Assembly: GCF_004116725.1 (NCBI RefSeq)
Contig: NZ_PDKG01000005.1
Location: forward strand, 146,689-210,688
Source: Arcobacter sp. CECT 8986
GTDB taxonomy: Bacteria; Campylobacterota; Campylobacteria; Campylobacterales; Arcobacteraceae
Length of the DNA stretch: 64,000 bases
Direction: 5' to 3'
Shown: positions 46,148 to 55,465 of the stretch, piece by piece
How positions within the stretch are numbered: the stretch's first letter is position 1
How the letters are laid out: each line of letters starts with the position of its first letter
Program-made: the position numbers and the translations under genes
Notes under the pieces: generated by a model
Told to the model about the DNA's origin: nothing
The model's input: the letters and a program-made list of their open reading frames with translations, nothing else
Databases searched by the model: none

Positions 46148-46560
46148 TATACAAAGCAAATAAAGAGGATTTAAACCTCTTATATCAAATAGAAAAAGAA
46201 GTCTTTAAAGATGATATATTTTCTTTAAGTAAAGCAGCACTGAGATATCATTTAGTTAATAACTTGATATTTATTATAAAGTATCAAGGCATTTGTGTTG
46301 GGTATTGTTTATGGCTTAAAAGAAAGAAGTTTTATAGACTTTACTCTTTTGCAATTTTATCTAAATATCAAGGCAAAGGTTTAGCTTCAAAGTTATTGGA
46401 TTTTTCTATTATTAACTTAAAAGAAAAGAGTTTGCAACTTGAAGTTAGAGTTTCAAATGAAAAAGCAATTTTATTATATGAGAAATTTGGATTTAAAAAA
46501 GTAAAAGTTTTAAAAGATTATTATGTAAGTGAAGATGCTTATTTAATGAGAAGGGTATAA
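46144..46560 (+). CDS. GNAT-family N-acetyltransferase
   Basis: A 138-residue GNAT protein with the acetyl-CoA loop 'LSKYQGKGLASKLLDFSI' and the C-terminal 'EVRVSNEKAILLYEKFGFKK', the pattern of RimI-like enzymes. The substrate is unknown; a ribosomal-protein N-acetyltransferase is possible. It is coupled to the DUF2156 gene by an ATGA overlap. Confidence 0.82.
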   Translation: MIYKANKEDLNLLYQIEKEVFKDDIFSLSKAALRYHLVNNLIFIIKYQGICVGYCLWLKRKKFYRLYSFAILSKYQGKGLASKLLDFSIINLKEKSLQLEVRVSNEKAILLYEKFGFKKVKVLKDYYVSEDAYLMRRV

Positions 46561-46576
46561 GAGTTAACTCTTATAC
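46555..46576. terminator. 22-bp perfect palindrome carrying two stop codons
   Basis: A perfect inverted repeat centred on GTTAAC at 46563-46568 spans the stops of the acetyltransferase and rpiB genes. It can form an extended hairpin in both directions. Confidence 0.75.
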
Positions 46577-47026
46577 TCTACAACTTCCCATTTTACCTAA
46601 TGCATTTATTTTATCAACTCTTCCTTCGTGTCTTCCACCTTGGAAAGTTGCATTGTCCCATGCATCAACAATAGCTTCAATCATTCCATATCCACTAACT
46701 CTTTCTCCAAGACAAATAACATTTGCGTCATTATGTTCTCTTGCCATTTTTGCAGAGTATTCATTGTGACATAAAGCAGCTCTAATTCCATCAAATTTGT
46801 TTGCAGCCATTGACATACCAATTCCAGAACCACAGATTAAAATCCCTTTTGAGTTTTCATCTTTAAGTACTTCTGTACAAACTTTAGCAGCAAAGTCTGG
46901 ATAATCAACTCTATCTTTAGAAAAAGGTCCTAAGTCTAGAACTTCATGACCTTTTTTTTCAAATAGTTCTTTTACATACTCTTTTATATCAATACCAGCA
47001 TGATCCGCAGCAATAAAATATTTCAT
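46571..47026 (-). CDS. rpiB: Ribose-5-phosphate isomerase B
   Basis: A 151-residue RpiB/LacA-type isomerase: 'AADHAGIDIKEYV' at the start, 'DYPDFAAKV' and the phosphate loop 'ICGSGIGMSMAANKFDGIRA'. It interconverts ribose-5-P and ribulose-5-P. Its ATG overlaps the lepB stop by one base; order folD-lepB-rpiB. Confidence 0.93.
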   Translation of the reverse strand: MKYFIAADHAGIDIKEYVKELFEKKGHEVLDLGPFSKDRVDYPDFAAKVCTEVLKDENSKGILICGSGIGMSMAANKFDGIRAALCHNEYSAKMAREHNDANVICLGERVSGYGMIEAIVDAWDNATFQGGRHEGRVDKINALGKMGSCRV

Positions 47027-47811
47027 TAATATATCCCTTTTTCATGATTAATATCTACTTTTTTCCCTATTAAATCTTTTTCTATTGATTCAACAGTTCT
47101 AAAAACTCTATCCCATCTAACTTTTTTGTCTTTGTCCCAAGAGAAGTAGATAAACCAAGGTTTACCAACAATATATTTATATTCTACTGTTCCCCAAAAT
47201 CTTGAGTCATTTGAGTGATCTCTATTATCACCCATCATAAAATATTCACCTTTTGGAACTTTTATTGGTAACATATTAAATAATGCAGCAGGAGCTAAAC
47301 CATTATTTACTACATTTGGGTCATGGTGAATTCCTGGATGTTTTCTTTGATAAGGATTAATTATCCAAAGTTGACCTTCAACATCAATAATTTGGTCTTC
47401 AGGATAATTTTTCTTAACATATTCATTACCTTCACTTGGATGTAAAAGAAGATTTTTATTTTGAATTAAAACTAAATCTCCTCCAGTAGCAACACATCTT
47501 TTTACATAATGAACTTTATCATTATGAGGATATCTAAATACTACAATATCTCCACGTTGTGGTTTATCTCCATCAATTAAATGTCCATCTCCTTTAAAAT
47601 CAGGTAAGATAGGAACTTCAAGCCAAGGAATTCTAGGAACTGGAACACCATAAGAGAATTTTTTTACAAATAGCATATCTCCAATAAGTAGCGAGTTTTT
47701 CATACTTCCACTTGGAATAACAAAAGCTTGTGCTACAAAGAAAATAATAACTAATACAATGATAACTGTACCAGTCCAAGAACTAGCCCAGTTGTAAGCT
47801 TTCTTAATCAT
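47026..47811 (-). CDS. lepB: Signal peptidase I
   Basis: A 261-residue membrane-anchored serine protease that removes signal peptides. After the hydrophobic anchor (residues 15-31), the nucleophile is Ser36 in 'VIPSGSMKNSLLIGD'; the general-base lysine lies in 'HYVKRCVATGGD', and 'MMGDNRDHSNDSRFWGTV' is box E. One anchor helix is visible. It overlaps folD by eight bases. Confidence 0.94.
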   Translation of the reverse strand: MIKKAYNWASSWTGTVIIVLVIIFFVAQAFVIPSGSMKNSLLIGDMLFVKKFSYGVPVPRIPWLEVPILPDFKGDGHLIDGDKPQRGDIVVFRYPHNDKVHYVKRCVATGGDLVLIQNKNLLLHPSEGNEYVKKNYPEDQIIDVEGQLWIINPYQRKHPGIHHDPNVVNNGLAPAALFNMLPIKVPKGEYFMMGDNRDHSNDSRFWGTVEYKYIVGKPWFIYFSWDKDKKVRWDRVFRTVESIEKDLIGKKVDINHEKGIY

Positions 47812-48673
47812 TTAATTTTCTTTCTCTTTCTTCTCTTAATCTTGCAGCTTTAATAGTATTTACTAAAAGCATTGCAATTGTCATAGGTCCAACTCCACCT
47901 GGTACTGGAGTAATATATGAACATTTTTTTGAAACATTTTCAAAATCAACATCACCTACTAATTTTCCATTATCAAGTCTATTAATACCAATGTCAATTA
48001 TAATTGCGCCATCTTTTACCATATCTTCAGTAATTAAATTTACTTTTCCTACACCAACGCAGATAATATCAGCATTTAAAGTGTGCTCTTTTAAATTTTT
48101 TGTATAAATATGGCATGTAGTAACTGTTGCATTAGCATTTAATAATAGTGTACTCATAGGTTTTCCTACAATGTTACTTGCACCTACTACACATACATTT
48201 TTACCTTCTGGGTTAATATCATACTCTTCAAGTAATCTCATTACACCATAAGGAGTAGCAGGTATGAAAGAGTCTAAACCTAATGTCATTCTTCCTGTAT
48301 TATAAGCATGGAAACCATCAACATCTTTTTCTGGTGCAATTGCTTCTAATATAGCAGTTGTATCAACATGTTTTGGTAATGGTAATTGAACTAAAATTCC
48401 ATCAATATTTGGATTTCTGTTCATCATTGCTAAAATTTCTAAGATTTTATCTTGAGAAATTGTTTCTGGCATCTCATGTACAATTGAGTAAATACCTGCT
48501 TGTTTACAAGCTTTACTTTTCATATTTACATAAGCTGCACTAGCTGGATCTGCACCAACTAAAACAACAGCAAGTCCTGGAGTTATACCTTTTGTAGTTT
48601 GAAGCTCAATTACATCAGCTTTAACTTCTTCTTTAATTTTATTAGATAGTCCTTTTCCATCAAGTATTGTCAT
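47804..48673 (-). CDS. folD: Methylenetetrahydrofolate dehydrogenase/cyclohydrolase FolD
   Basis: A 289-residue bifunctional enzyme of one-carbon metabolism. Motifs: 'PGLAVVLVGADPASAAYVNMK' region with the catalytic lysine, 'DGILVQLPLPKH', 'PATPYGVMRLLEEY', 'VGASNIVGKP' and 'TPVPGGVGPMTIAML'. First gene of the folD-lepB-rpiB operon. Confidence 0.95.
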   Translation of the reverse strand: MTILDGKGLSNKIKEEVKADVIELQTTKGITPGLAVVLVGADPASAAYVNMKSKACKQAGIYSIVHEMPETISQDKILEILAMMNRNPNIDGILVQLPLPKHVDTTAILEAIAPEKDVDGFHAYNTGRMTLGLDSFIPATPYGVMRLLEEYDINPEGKNVCVVGASNIVGKPMSTLLLNANATVTTCHIYTKNLKEHTLNADIICVGVGKVNLITEDMVKDGAIIIDIGINRLDNGKLVGDVDFENVSKKCSYITPVPGGVGPMTIAMLLVNTIKAARLREERERKLND

Positions 48674-48747
48674 GGCAGTTAAACCTTATATTTGTTTTAA
48701 TTTTAGGCTGATATAATACCAAAAAGATTTTTACACAAAGGTTAATC

Positions 48748-49101
48748 TTGAGGTTTATAGCATTATTAGCTCTTCTTATATCTACAACTCTTTTTGCAAC
48801 AGATGATGATAACTCTTTTATCACTAAGTATGAATATGGAGCAATGCTTTATAAAAATCCAAGGGGAATAGGGTGCAACAAATGCCATGGAAATGGTAAA
48901 AAAGAGATAATTCTTGCAAAATATAGAAATAAAAAAGGTGCACTGAAATATATAAAAGTACCTCCTATTGCAAAAGTAAGTTTTGAAGATTTTAAAGCTA
49001 AATTAAAATCGGATAAAACTGAATCTTTAGTGATGCCAACTTACTTTTTAACTGATGATGAGTTAGACTCATTGTATTTTTACATTCAAAAACTAAAATA
49101 A
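48748..49101 (+). CDS. Small periplasmic c-type cytochrome
   Basis: The 117-residue product starts at TTG six bases after AAAGG. It has a signal peptide (MRFIALLALLISTTLFA) and one haem site CNKCH (Cys43, Cys46, His47). The likely axial methionine is in 'SLVMPTYFLTDDEL'. It is a class I-like monohaem cytochrome; partner unknown. Divergent from folD. Confidence 0.85.
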   Translation: MRFIALLALLISTTLFATDDDNSFITKYEYGAMLYKNPRGIGCNKCHGNGKKEIILAKYRNKKGALKYIKVPPIAKVSFEDFKAKLKSDKTESLVMPTYFLTDDELDSLYFYIQKLK

Positions 49102-49163
49102 AGCAAATATTAATAAATTTTTAAGTATAATGCGCAACTTAATTTAAAACAAAGGAAATGTTT

Positions 49164-49700
49164 ATGTTAGAGGGTATCGCAAGAGATAGTATGACAAAAC
49201 AAGAAACTAAATCTTTAAGAAGAGATGGTTACTTAATTGCTAATATCTATGGAAAAGGTTTAGAAAATATTAATGCTGCATTCAAAATGAATGAATTCAT
49301 TAGAGCTTTAAAATCAAAAGAAACACTTGCTTTTGATGTAACTGTTGGTGGAAACGCTATTAAAGTTGTTGTTCAAGAATACCAAAAATGTCCTATTACT
49401 TCAGATTTACTACACGTAGATTTAATGGTAGCACAACCAGGTGTTAAAACTACTTATAAAGTTCCAGTTAAAACTGTTGGTACACCAATTGGTTTAAAAA
49501 ATAAAGGTCTTTTTGTATTCCATAAAAAAAGAGTTCCAGTAAAAACTACTATTGAGAATTTACCAGAAAACTTTACTTTAAATGTTGATGCATTAGATAC
49601 AGGTGATAATATCTTAGTTAGAGATTTAGAATTACCAGAAGGTGTAGAGTGTTTCTTAGACCCAAGAGTGCCAATCGTTGGTGTAATTAAGGCTAAGTAA
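49164..49700 (+). CDS. rplY: Ribosomal protein L25 (Ctc form)
   Basis: The start is ATG 49164, seven bases after AAAGGA; ATG 49158 is too close. The 178-residue product has the N-terminal L25 5S-rRNA-binding domain ('[15 protein letters not shown]') and the C-terminal TL5/Ctc domain ('[16 protein letters not shown]'). Forms the conserved rplY-pth-lptF cluster. Confidence 0.93.
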   Translation: MLEGIARDSMTKQETKSLRRDGYLIANIYGKGLENINAAFKMNEFIRALKSKETLAFDVTVGGNAIKVVVQEYQKCPITSDLLHVDLMVAQPGVKTTYKVPVKTVGTPIGLKNKGLFVFHKKRVPVKTTIENLPENFTLNVDALDTGDNILVRDLELPEGVECFLDPRVPIVGVIKAK

Positions 49701-49706
49701 TTAAAT

Positions 49707-50264
49707 ATGTCTTTAATAGTTGGACTTGGTAACATAGGTGAGAAGTATCTATTAACTAGGCACAACATAGGTTTTATGGTCATTGATGAAATGGCCAAAA
49801 ACCTAAATACTTCTATAATTAATAAAGCTACTTTTAAAGCAGATGTTCTTAAATCTGCATATGACTTATTAGTAAAACCAAAAACTTATATGAATCTTTC
49901 AGGTGATGCTGTAATTGCCATCAAAAATTATTATAAAATTGATAATGAAGATATAATTGTAATTCATGATGATTTAGACTTACCATTTGGAACAGTAAAA
50001 TTTAAAATTGGTGGTGGTCATGGTGGTCATAATGGATTAAAATCTATTGATTCTCATATTGGACGAGAATATATTAGAGTAAGAATTGGAATAGGGAAAC
50101 CACAGAATAAAGAAGATGTTGTAAATTATGTTTTAAATAACTTTTCGAAAGAGGAATTAAATAGATTAAAAGATATAATTATACCTCATACGATAAAAGC
50201 AATAGATGCACTAAAAAGTGGTGAATCTATAAATGAAATTAAATCTAAATACACATTGAAGTGA
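49707..50264 (+). CDS. pth: Peptidyl-tRNA hydrolase
   Basis: A 185-residue enzyme recycling peptidyl-tRNA: 'VGLGNIGEKYLLTRHNIGF' with catalytic His, 'KPKTYMNLSG', and 'IHDDLDLPFGTVKFKIGGG' followed by 'GHNGLKSI'. Six bases after rplY. Confidence 0.95.
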   Translation: MSLIVGLGNIGEKYLLTRHNIGFMVIDEMAKNLNTSIINKATFKADVLKSAYDLLVKPKTYMNLSGDAVIAIKNYYKIDNEDIIVIHDDLDLPFGTVKFKIGGGHGGHNGLKSIDSHIGREYIRVRIGIGKPQNKEDVVNYVLNNFSKEELNRLKDIIIPHTIKAIDALKSGESINEIKSKYTLK

Positions 50265-50266
50265 TA

Positions 50267-51334
50267 ATGAGCATATTAACAAAATACATTTTACAAAAAT
50301 ATTTAAAAAGTTTTTTTATTGTTTTAGTTTCTTTACAACTATTTTTTGTTGGAATTGATTTTTTTCAAAATGTAAAGAACTTACCTGATTCTGCAAACTT
50401 ACAATTATTATATCTATTTTATAATAGTTTTTTTACACTAACACTTACTTTACCTTTGTCATTGGTATTTGGGTGGATTTTAACACTTGTTATTTTAATT
50501 AAAGGAAATGAGCTTGTTGCTTTTACTGCACTTGGTGTTAGTAAAAGAAAGATATATTCTCCTGTTTTAAAAGTAACTTTTTTTCTATTACTAGTAATCA
50601 TTGGATTACAAGCAACACCTCTTGCATATTCATATGAGCAAAAAGATAAGATATTAGATGGTGAATACTTTACTAGTACAAAATCGGACATTTTCTTAAA
50701 ATATGATAGCTATTATGTATATTTTCAAAAACTATTTCCTATTGAAAAAAGAGCTGAAAATATACATATTTTTAAAGTTGCTAATAAAGATTTAGTTGAA
50801 AGTATTGTTGCTAAAAAAGCATATTTTCAAAATAATAGATGGTATATAATTGATGCAAAAATAACTACAAAACCAAGTGAGATTGATTTTGCTACTTCTA
50901 AAATTGTAGTAAAACATGAAAAATTTCTTCATACACTTGAAGGATTTAAACCAAAAATTTTGGATAATGTTTATGAAGAAAAATCTGCATTTTCTATTTT
51001 AGATGCAGTATCAGCACTATTATTATTAAAACAACAAGGTATTAATACAGATAAAATTAGAGGTGCTTTGTATTATGAAATAATAGTATCATTTTTTATA
51101 ATTCCTATTATGATGCTTATATTTGCATATTCTGCATTGAATAGTAGATTTTTTAATGTTGGTAAATTTACTTCTCTTTCAATATTTTTTACATTGATTA
51201 TTTGGGGAGTATTCTTCTTATTACATAAATTTTCAAATAATGGTACTTTATCACCAGAATTGTCACTTCTATTACCTATGTTTTTGTGGTACACTATATC
51301 TTTTATTGTATATAAAAGAAAAACATCTTATTAA
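50267..51334 (+). CDS. LptF/LptG-family permease
   Basis: About 355 residues, with helices near both ends flanking a periplasmic beta-jellyroll domain. Motifs include 'ALGVSKRKIYSPVLKVTF' after the third helix. It belongs to the YjgP/YjgQ family that, with LptB, pulls lipopolysaccharide from the inner membrane. Start is ATG 50267 or GTG 50261, overlapping the pth stop. Gene order rplY-pth-lptF/G matches other Campylobacterota. Confidence 0.88.
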   Translation: MSILTKYILQKYLKSFFIVLVSLQLFFVGIDFFQNVKNLPDSANLQLLYLFYNSFFTLTLTLPLSLVFGWILTLVILIKGNELVAFTALGVSKRKIYSPVLKVTFFLLLVIIGLQATPLAYSYEQKDKILDGEYFTSTKSDIFLKYDSYYVYFQKLFPIEKRAENIHIFKVANKDLVESIVAKKAYFQNNRWYIIDAKITTKPSEIDFATSKIVVKHEKFLHTLEGFKPKILDNVYEEKSAFSILDAVSALLLLKQQGINTDKIRGALYYEIIVSFFIIPIMMLIFAYSALNSRFFNVGKFTSLSIFFTLIIWGVFFLLHKFSNNGTLSPELSLLLPMFLWYTISFIVYKRKTSY

Positions 51335-51352
51335 AAAAAAGGATATTTAAAT

Positions 51353-51805
51353 ATGCCTAACAAACATGTAAAAGCTTATGGAGTAGCTTTATATAAGTTA
51401 GAGGATAATAGTATCAAGCTTCTGCTATGTAAATCATCAAAAAGTGAAAATAGATGGGGATTTTTAAAAGGTATGCAACTAAAAGCAGAAACAGCTAAAG
51501 AGTGTGCTAAAAGAGAATTCTATGAAGAATCAGGAATAAAAGTTGATATTGAATCTTTTGAAGAGTATTTCGAACAATTAAACAAAGAGAAAGATATTGG
51601 TATTTGGCTTGTCAATGCAAAAAATGTTAAAGATTTAGAAATTTACTTTAATGATGAGGGAAAACTTTTTGATAAATTTCTTTCTCCTGAAAATAGTAAA
51701 GTTAAATATTTTGATTTAAATAAATTACCAGATTTTAAAAAGAAACAAAAAAGTTTAATCTCAAAGGTTAAGGATTTTTTAGAAAATAAGAATCAACACC
51801 ATTAG
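51353..51805 (+). CDS. NUDIX hydrolase
   Basis: A 150-residue protein with a perfect NUDIX box, GX5EX7REFYEESGI, starting at 'GMQLKAE' near residue 41. Such enzymes hydrolyse nucleoside diphosphate-linked compounds; an RNA 5'-pyrophosphohydrolase or (di)nucleotide hydrolase role is possible but not decided. AAAAAGGA precedes the ATG. Its last 38 bases overlap the convergent amidase gene. Confidence 0.85.
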   Translation: MPNKHVKAYGVALYKLEDNSIKLLLCKSSKSENRWGFLKGMQLKAETAKECAKREFYEESGIKVDIESFEEYFEQLNKEKDIGIWLVNAKNVKDLEIYFNDEGKLFDKFLSPENSKVKYFDLNKLPDFKKKQKSLISKVKDFLENKNQHH

Positions 51806-53147
51806 CAATTCCTTCTGCTAATGTTTTTTGGTATCTTTTATTATATAATCTTCTACTTTCCATAGGGTGTGAAATATATCCAACTTCTATTAGAATTGAA
51901 GGCATTTGAGCTCCTACAAGAACCCAAAAAGGACCTTCTCTTACTCCGCCATCTTCCACTGATTTATAATGTTTATTTAGCTGATATAGCATATTTTGTT
52001 GCACATCAATTGCAAGTTTATTTGATGCTGTGATTTTACTTTGATTAAGTACTGTAAGAAAAGATTTTTTTGTTGCTAAACTCATTGATCTAATGTCACT
52101 GCTATTCTCTTTGGCTGCAACTCTTTTTGCTCTTGCACTTCTTGCAGGACTTAGGAAAAATGTCTCAACACCTTTTACTTTACTTGCTTTACTTTTTACA
52201 ATTGAGTTTGCATGAATAGATATAAATATATCTGCATTTAATTTATTTGCTAAGACAGTTCTATTTCTTACTTTTATAAATTTATCTGTTTTTCTTGTGA
52301 TATAAGCTTTGTATCCTCTATTTTTTAAGTGCTCGTATAGATATTTTGCAACAGCTAGAACTACATGCTTTTCATATCTTTTGTGTGGACCTACTGCACC
52401 TGCATCTTTACCACCATGTCCTGCATCAATTACTACTATTTTTCTTTTATAATCTTCTTGAATAGTTTTAGTTATAGCTTGTTTTTTACTGCTATTATCA
52501 TTTGTTACTTTTATATTTAAAAATTTAATAATTATTCTTTTATTATTTATAATATAAATTGGTTTTAATTTACTTTTATTTCTAATTTTTAGATGAAGAG
52601 TATTTTTATTTTTTTGCATTATATATATTCTATCAATGCCTACAATTGATAGTTTTGTAGGTTTTGCATCTTTAAAAAAACCATTTATATCAAAAAGATA
52701 TAGATTAGAATATTTAGTTTTATCGATATTATAATCTATGTCTTTTTTTGTAATATGTTTATTAAAATCAATAATAATCATATTTTTTTGAGTGTAAACT
52801 TTTTGTATAGAGTTTTTTAAATCAATTTTTTGAGAAATAGGGTCTTTTTTTGCATACGCTTTTTCTAATTTCTCTTTTTGAATAGCTTTCTTTTCTATTT
52901 TTTTAAACTCTTTACTCTTTTTTTGAGATAGTTTTTTTAGTTCATTTTTATATTTAGAAGTGTCATAACCAAGTTTTGTTCCATAACTTATTATGTTTTC
53001 AAGATGCTTTTTTTCTAAAGCAGTATTATTATCTAATACTGCTCGTAAGTAGCTCATTCTCTCTGAATTATATTTTTCAGAGATAGATGATGCAAATAGA
53101 TTAAGATTAAATATTATTAAAAAAGATAAAAATATTTTTTTTAAAAT
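51768..53147 (-). CDS. amiA: N-acetylmuramoyl-L-alanine amidase (AmiA/Amidase_3), apparent AUU start
   Basis: The catalytic C-terminal domain (from about residue 240) has 'VVIDAGHGGKDAGAVG', 'DIFISIHAN' and 'SILIEVGYISHP', the zinc amidase motifs that cut septal peptidoglycan. The first ATG (53057) leaves no signal peptide. Reading 30 codons further upstream gives a perfect export signal, MLKKIFLSFLIIF then NLNLFAS. The codon in the start position is ATT at 53147-53145, seven bases after GGGAG. The full product is 459 residues, with a Lys-rich N-terminal region. Role: periplasmic, daughter-cell separation. Confidence 0.88.
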   Translation of the reverse strand: MLKKIFLSFLIIFNLNLFASSISEKYNSERMSYLRAVLDNNTALEKKHLENIISYGTKLGYDTSKYKNELKKLSQKKSKEFKKIEKKAIQKEKLEKAYAKKDPISQKIDLKNSIQKVYTQKNMIIIDFNKHITKKDIDYNIDKTKYSNLYLFDINGFFKDAKPTKLSIVGIDRIYIMQKNKNTLHLKIRNKSKLKPIYIINNKRIIIKFLNIKVTNDNSSKKQAITKTIQEDYKRKIVVIDAGHGGKDAGAVGPHKRYEKHVVLAVAKYLYEHLKNRGYKAYITRKTDKFIKVRNRTVLANKLNADIFISIHANSIVKSKASKVKGVETFFLSPARSARAKRVAAKENSSDIRSMSLATKKSFLTVLNQSKITASNKLAIDVQQNMLYQLNKHYKSVEDGGVREGPFWVLVGAQMPSILIEVGYISHPMESRRLYNKRYQKTLAEGIANGVDSYFLKNP

Positions 53148-53149
53148 AA

Positions 53150-54223
53150 CTATTCTCCCTTAGTTAATTTTTCAATTAGTTCGTGTACTGATATTATTTT
53201 ATCTATTTTATATCCATTTGTACCTGTGAAAAATAGTCCTGTATCCATATCACCTTGATATGCAGCACCAAGTCTATCTGCAATACAATATCCAACCATT
53301 TTTGCTTCTTGTCCTCTATTACAAGGAGCAACGCAGTTGGAAATACAAGCAACTTTTGGTGCAGTTTTTTCTTCAATTGTTTTTTGAAGATTTGTCATTA
53401 CTGCACGTGCAGGTAAACCTACTGGAGATTTCATAAGTTGAATATCTTCTTCTTTTGCATCAATTAATACTTTTTTCATATTCATATCTGCATCACATTC
53501 ATGAGTACCTATAAATCTTGTTGCCATTTGAACACCATCACATCCAAGTGCTAAAAATTTATCAATATCATTTTTGTCCCAGATTCCACCTGCAGCAATA
53601 ATAGGAATATCTCCCCATTTTTTTGCTTCTTCAATTACTGGTCCAACAATATTCTCAAGTTGAAACTCTTCTTGGAAACATTGCTCATAAGTAAATCCTT
53701 GGTGACCTCCAGATTTTGGTCCTTCAACAATAATTGCATCAGGAATTTTGTTAAATCTTTTCCATTTTTTACAAATTAGTTTTAATGCTCTTGCACTAGA
53801 AACAATTGGAACTAATGCAACATCTGGAAAATCTTTTGTAAATTCTGGCATATTTGTTGGTAAACCAGCACCTGTAATTATAATATTAATTCCAGCTTCA
53901 CAAGCATCTTTTACAACTCTTCCATAGTCATTAATTGCATGTAAAATATTACAAGCTAAAGGTGCATCTCCACAAATTTTTCTTGCATTTTTAATTATAG
54001 TACTTAGTGCTTCTTTAGAGTAGAAATTTAATACATCAACAGGTTTATTTTTTTTAGTTTTTATTGAGAACTCATCACTTTTATAATAACCAGTCCCAAC
54101 TGCTGAAATAACTCCTAAAGCTCCTTCTTTACTTACTGATCCTGCTAGTCTATCCCAACTAATACCTACACCCATTCCACCCTGGATAATTGGATGTTTT
54201 ATATCATACTTTCCTATTCTCAA
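53150..54223 (-). CDS. Nitronate monooxygenase-type flavoprotein (NPD/FabK family)
   Basis: A 357-residue FMN TIM-barrel protein that starts at TTG six bases after AAAGGG. Motifs: 'HPIIQGGMGVGISWDRLAG', 'IIVEGPKSGGHQGF' with the catalytic-type His, 'IPIIAAGGIWDKNDIDKFLALGC' region and 'GVQMATRFIGTHECDA'. Members oxidise alkyl nitronates or act as enoyl-ACP reductases (FabK). The C-terminal Cys cluster 'ACISNCVAPCNRG' is a feature of one bacterial subgroup. Confidence 0.82.
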   Translation of the reverse strand: MRIGKYDIKHPIIQGGMGVGISWDRLAGSVSKEGALGVISAVGTGYYKSDEFSIKTKKNKPVDVLNFYSKEALSTIIKNARKICGDAPLACNILHAINDYGRVVKDACEAGINIIITGAGLPTNMPEFTKDFPDVALVPIVSSARALKLICKKWKRFNKIPDAIIVEGPKSGGHQGFTYEQCFQEEFQLENIVGPVIEEAKKWGDIPIIAAGGIWDKNDIDKFLALGCDGVQMATRFIGTHECDADMNMKKVLIDAKEEDIQLMKSPVGLPARAVMTNLQKTIEEKTAPKVACISNCVAPCNRGQEAKMVGYCIADRLGAAYQGDMDTGLFFTGTNGYKIDKIISVHELIEKLTKGE

Positions 54224-54237
54224 TACTAGCCCTTTAT

Positions 54238-55446
54238 CTATTTTATTTTAATCTTTGCAAAATTCTTTTTACCTTTTTGTAAAATAAATTCTCCAGATTT
54301 TAAATTAAGTTTTTCATCAGTTACTTTTTCTTGGTCAATCTTCACAGCACCCGCTTTAATATCTCTTCTTGCTTGCGAAGTTGAATTAACAAGATTTGCA
54401 TCAACTAATGCTTGACAAATCCAAATATCTTCAGCCATCTCAAATTCTGGCATATCAGTAGGAATGTCTTTTTTTGCAAATACTTTCTCAAATTCAGCTT
54501 TTGCAATTTCACCTGAACCCTCACCATGGTATCTCTCTACAATTTCCATAGCAAGTTCTTCTTTTACTACTTTAGGGTGTAAAGTCTCATTTTTTACACC
54601 ATTTTTTAAATCTTCAATTTCTTGAAGTGTTTTAGTAGATAGAAGTTCAAAATATCTCCACATTAAATCATCAGAAATTGATAATATTTTACCAAACATA
54701 TCATTTGCTTTATCTGTAACACCAATATAGTTTCCTAAAGATTTAGACATTTTTTGTACTCCATCTAAACCTTCAAGGATAGGCATCATTAATACAGCTT
54801 GTTGTTTTTTACAATTATATGCTTTTTGTAAAGTTCTACCCATAAGTAAATTGAATTTTTGGTCTGTTCCACCCATCTCAATATCTGTACCCATTGCAAC
54901 TGAATCATAACCTTGAAGTAAAGGATACATGAATTCACTTACAGCAATTGGCGTATTTGAACTATATCTTTTTGAAAAGTCATCTCTTTCTAGCATTCTT
55001 GCAACTGTTAGGTTTGATGCAAGTGAAATTAAACCAGCTGTTCCTAACTCTTTTAACCACTCTGAGTTAAATTTTACTTGAGTTTTTTCAGGGTCTAATA
55101 TTTTAAATACTTGCTCTTTATATGTTTCTGCATTTTCTAGAACTTGTTCACTACTTAAAACTTTTCTAGTTTCACTTTTTCCAGTTGGATCTCCAATTGT
55201 TGCAGTGAAATCTCCAATAAGAAATTGAACTATTCCTCCAAATTTTTGAAATGTCGCCATTTTTTGCATTAAAACAGTATGTCCTAAGTGTAAATCTGGT
55301 GCAGTTGGATCAAAACCTGCCTTTACATAGAAGTTTTCACCTTTTTCATAATAATTTCTAACTAATTTTTCAATTGATTCAATATCTATTATTTCAGCAC
55401 AACCTCTTTGTATTTCTAATAGTGCATTTTTAATTTTTTGTTCCAT
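54238..55446 (-). CDS. tyrS: Tyrosyl-tRNA synthetase
   Basis: A 402-residue class Ic synthetase with 'HLGHT' (HIGH), 'KMSKS' and a C-terminal S4 RNA-binding domain ('[17 protein letters not shown]'). It is the long-TyrRS (TyrZ-like) type. GAGGA precedes the ATG. Follows spoT. Confidence 0.95.
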   Translation of the reverse strand: MEQKIKNALLEIQRGCAEIIDIESIEKLVRNYYEKGENFYVKAGFDPTAPDLHLGHTVLMQKMATFQKFGGIVQFLIGDFTATIGDPTGKSETRKVLSSEQVLENAETYKEQVFKILDPEKTQVKFNSEWLKELGTAGLISLASNLTVARMLERDDFSKRYSSNTPIAVSEFMYPLLQGYDSVAMGTDIEMGGTDQKFNLLMGRTLQKAYNCKKQQAVLMMPILEGLDGVQKMSKSLGNYIGVTDKANDMFGKILSISDDLMWRYFELLSTKTLQEIEDLKNGVKNETLHPKVVKEELAMEIVERYHGEGSGEIAKAEFEKVFAKKDIPTDMPEFEMAEDIWICQALVDANLVNSTSQARRDIKAGAVKIDQEKVTDEKLNLKSGEFILQKGKKNFAKIKIK

Positions 55447-55465
55447 TTTTCCTCTTTTACTTTAC

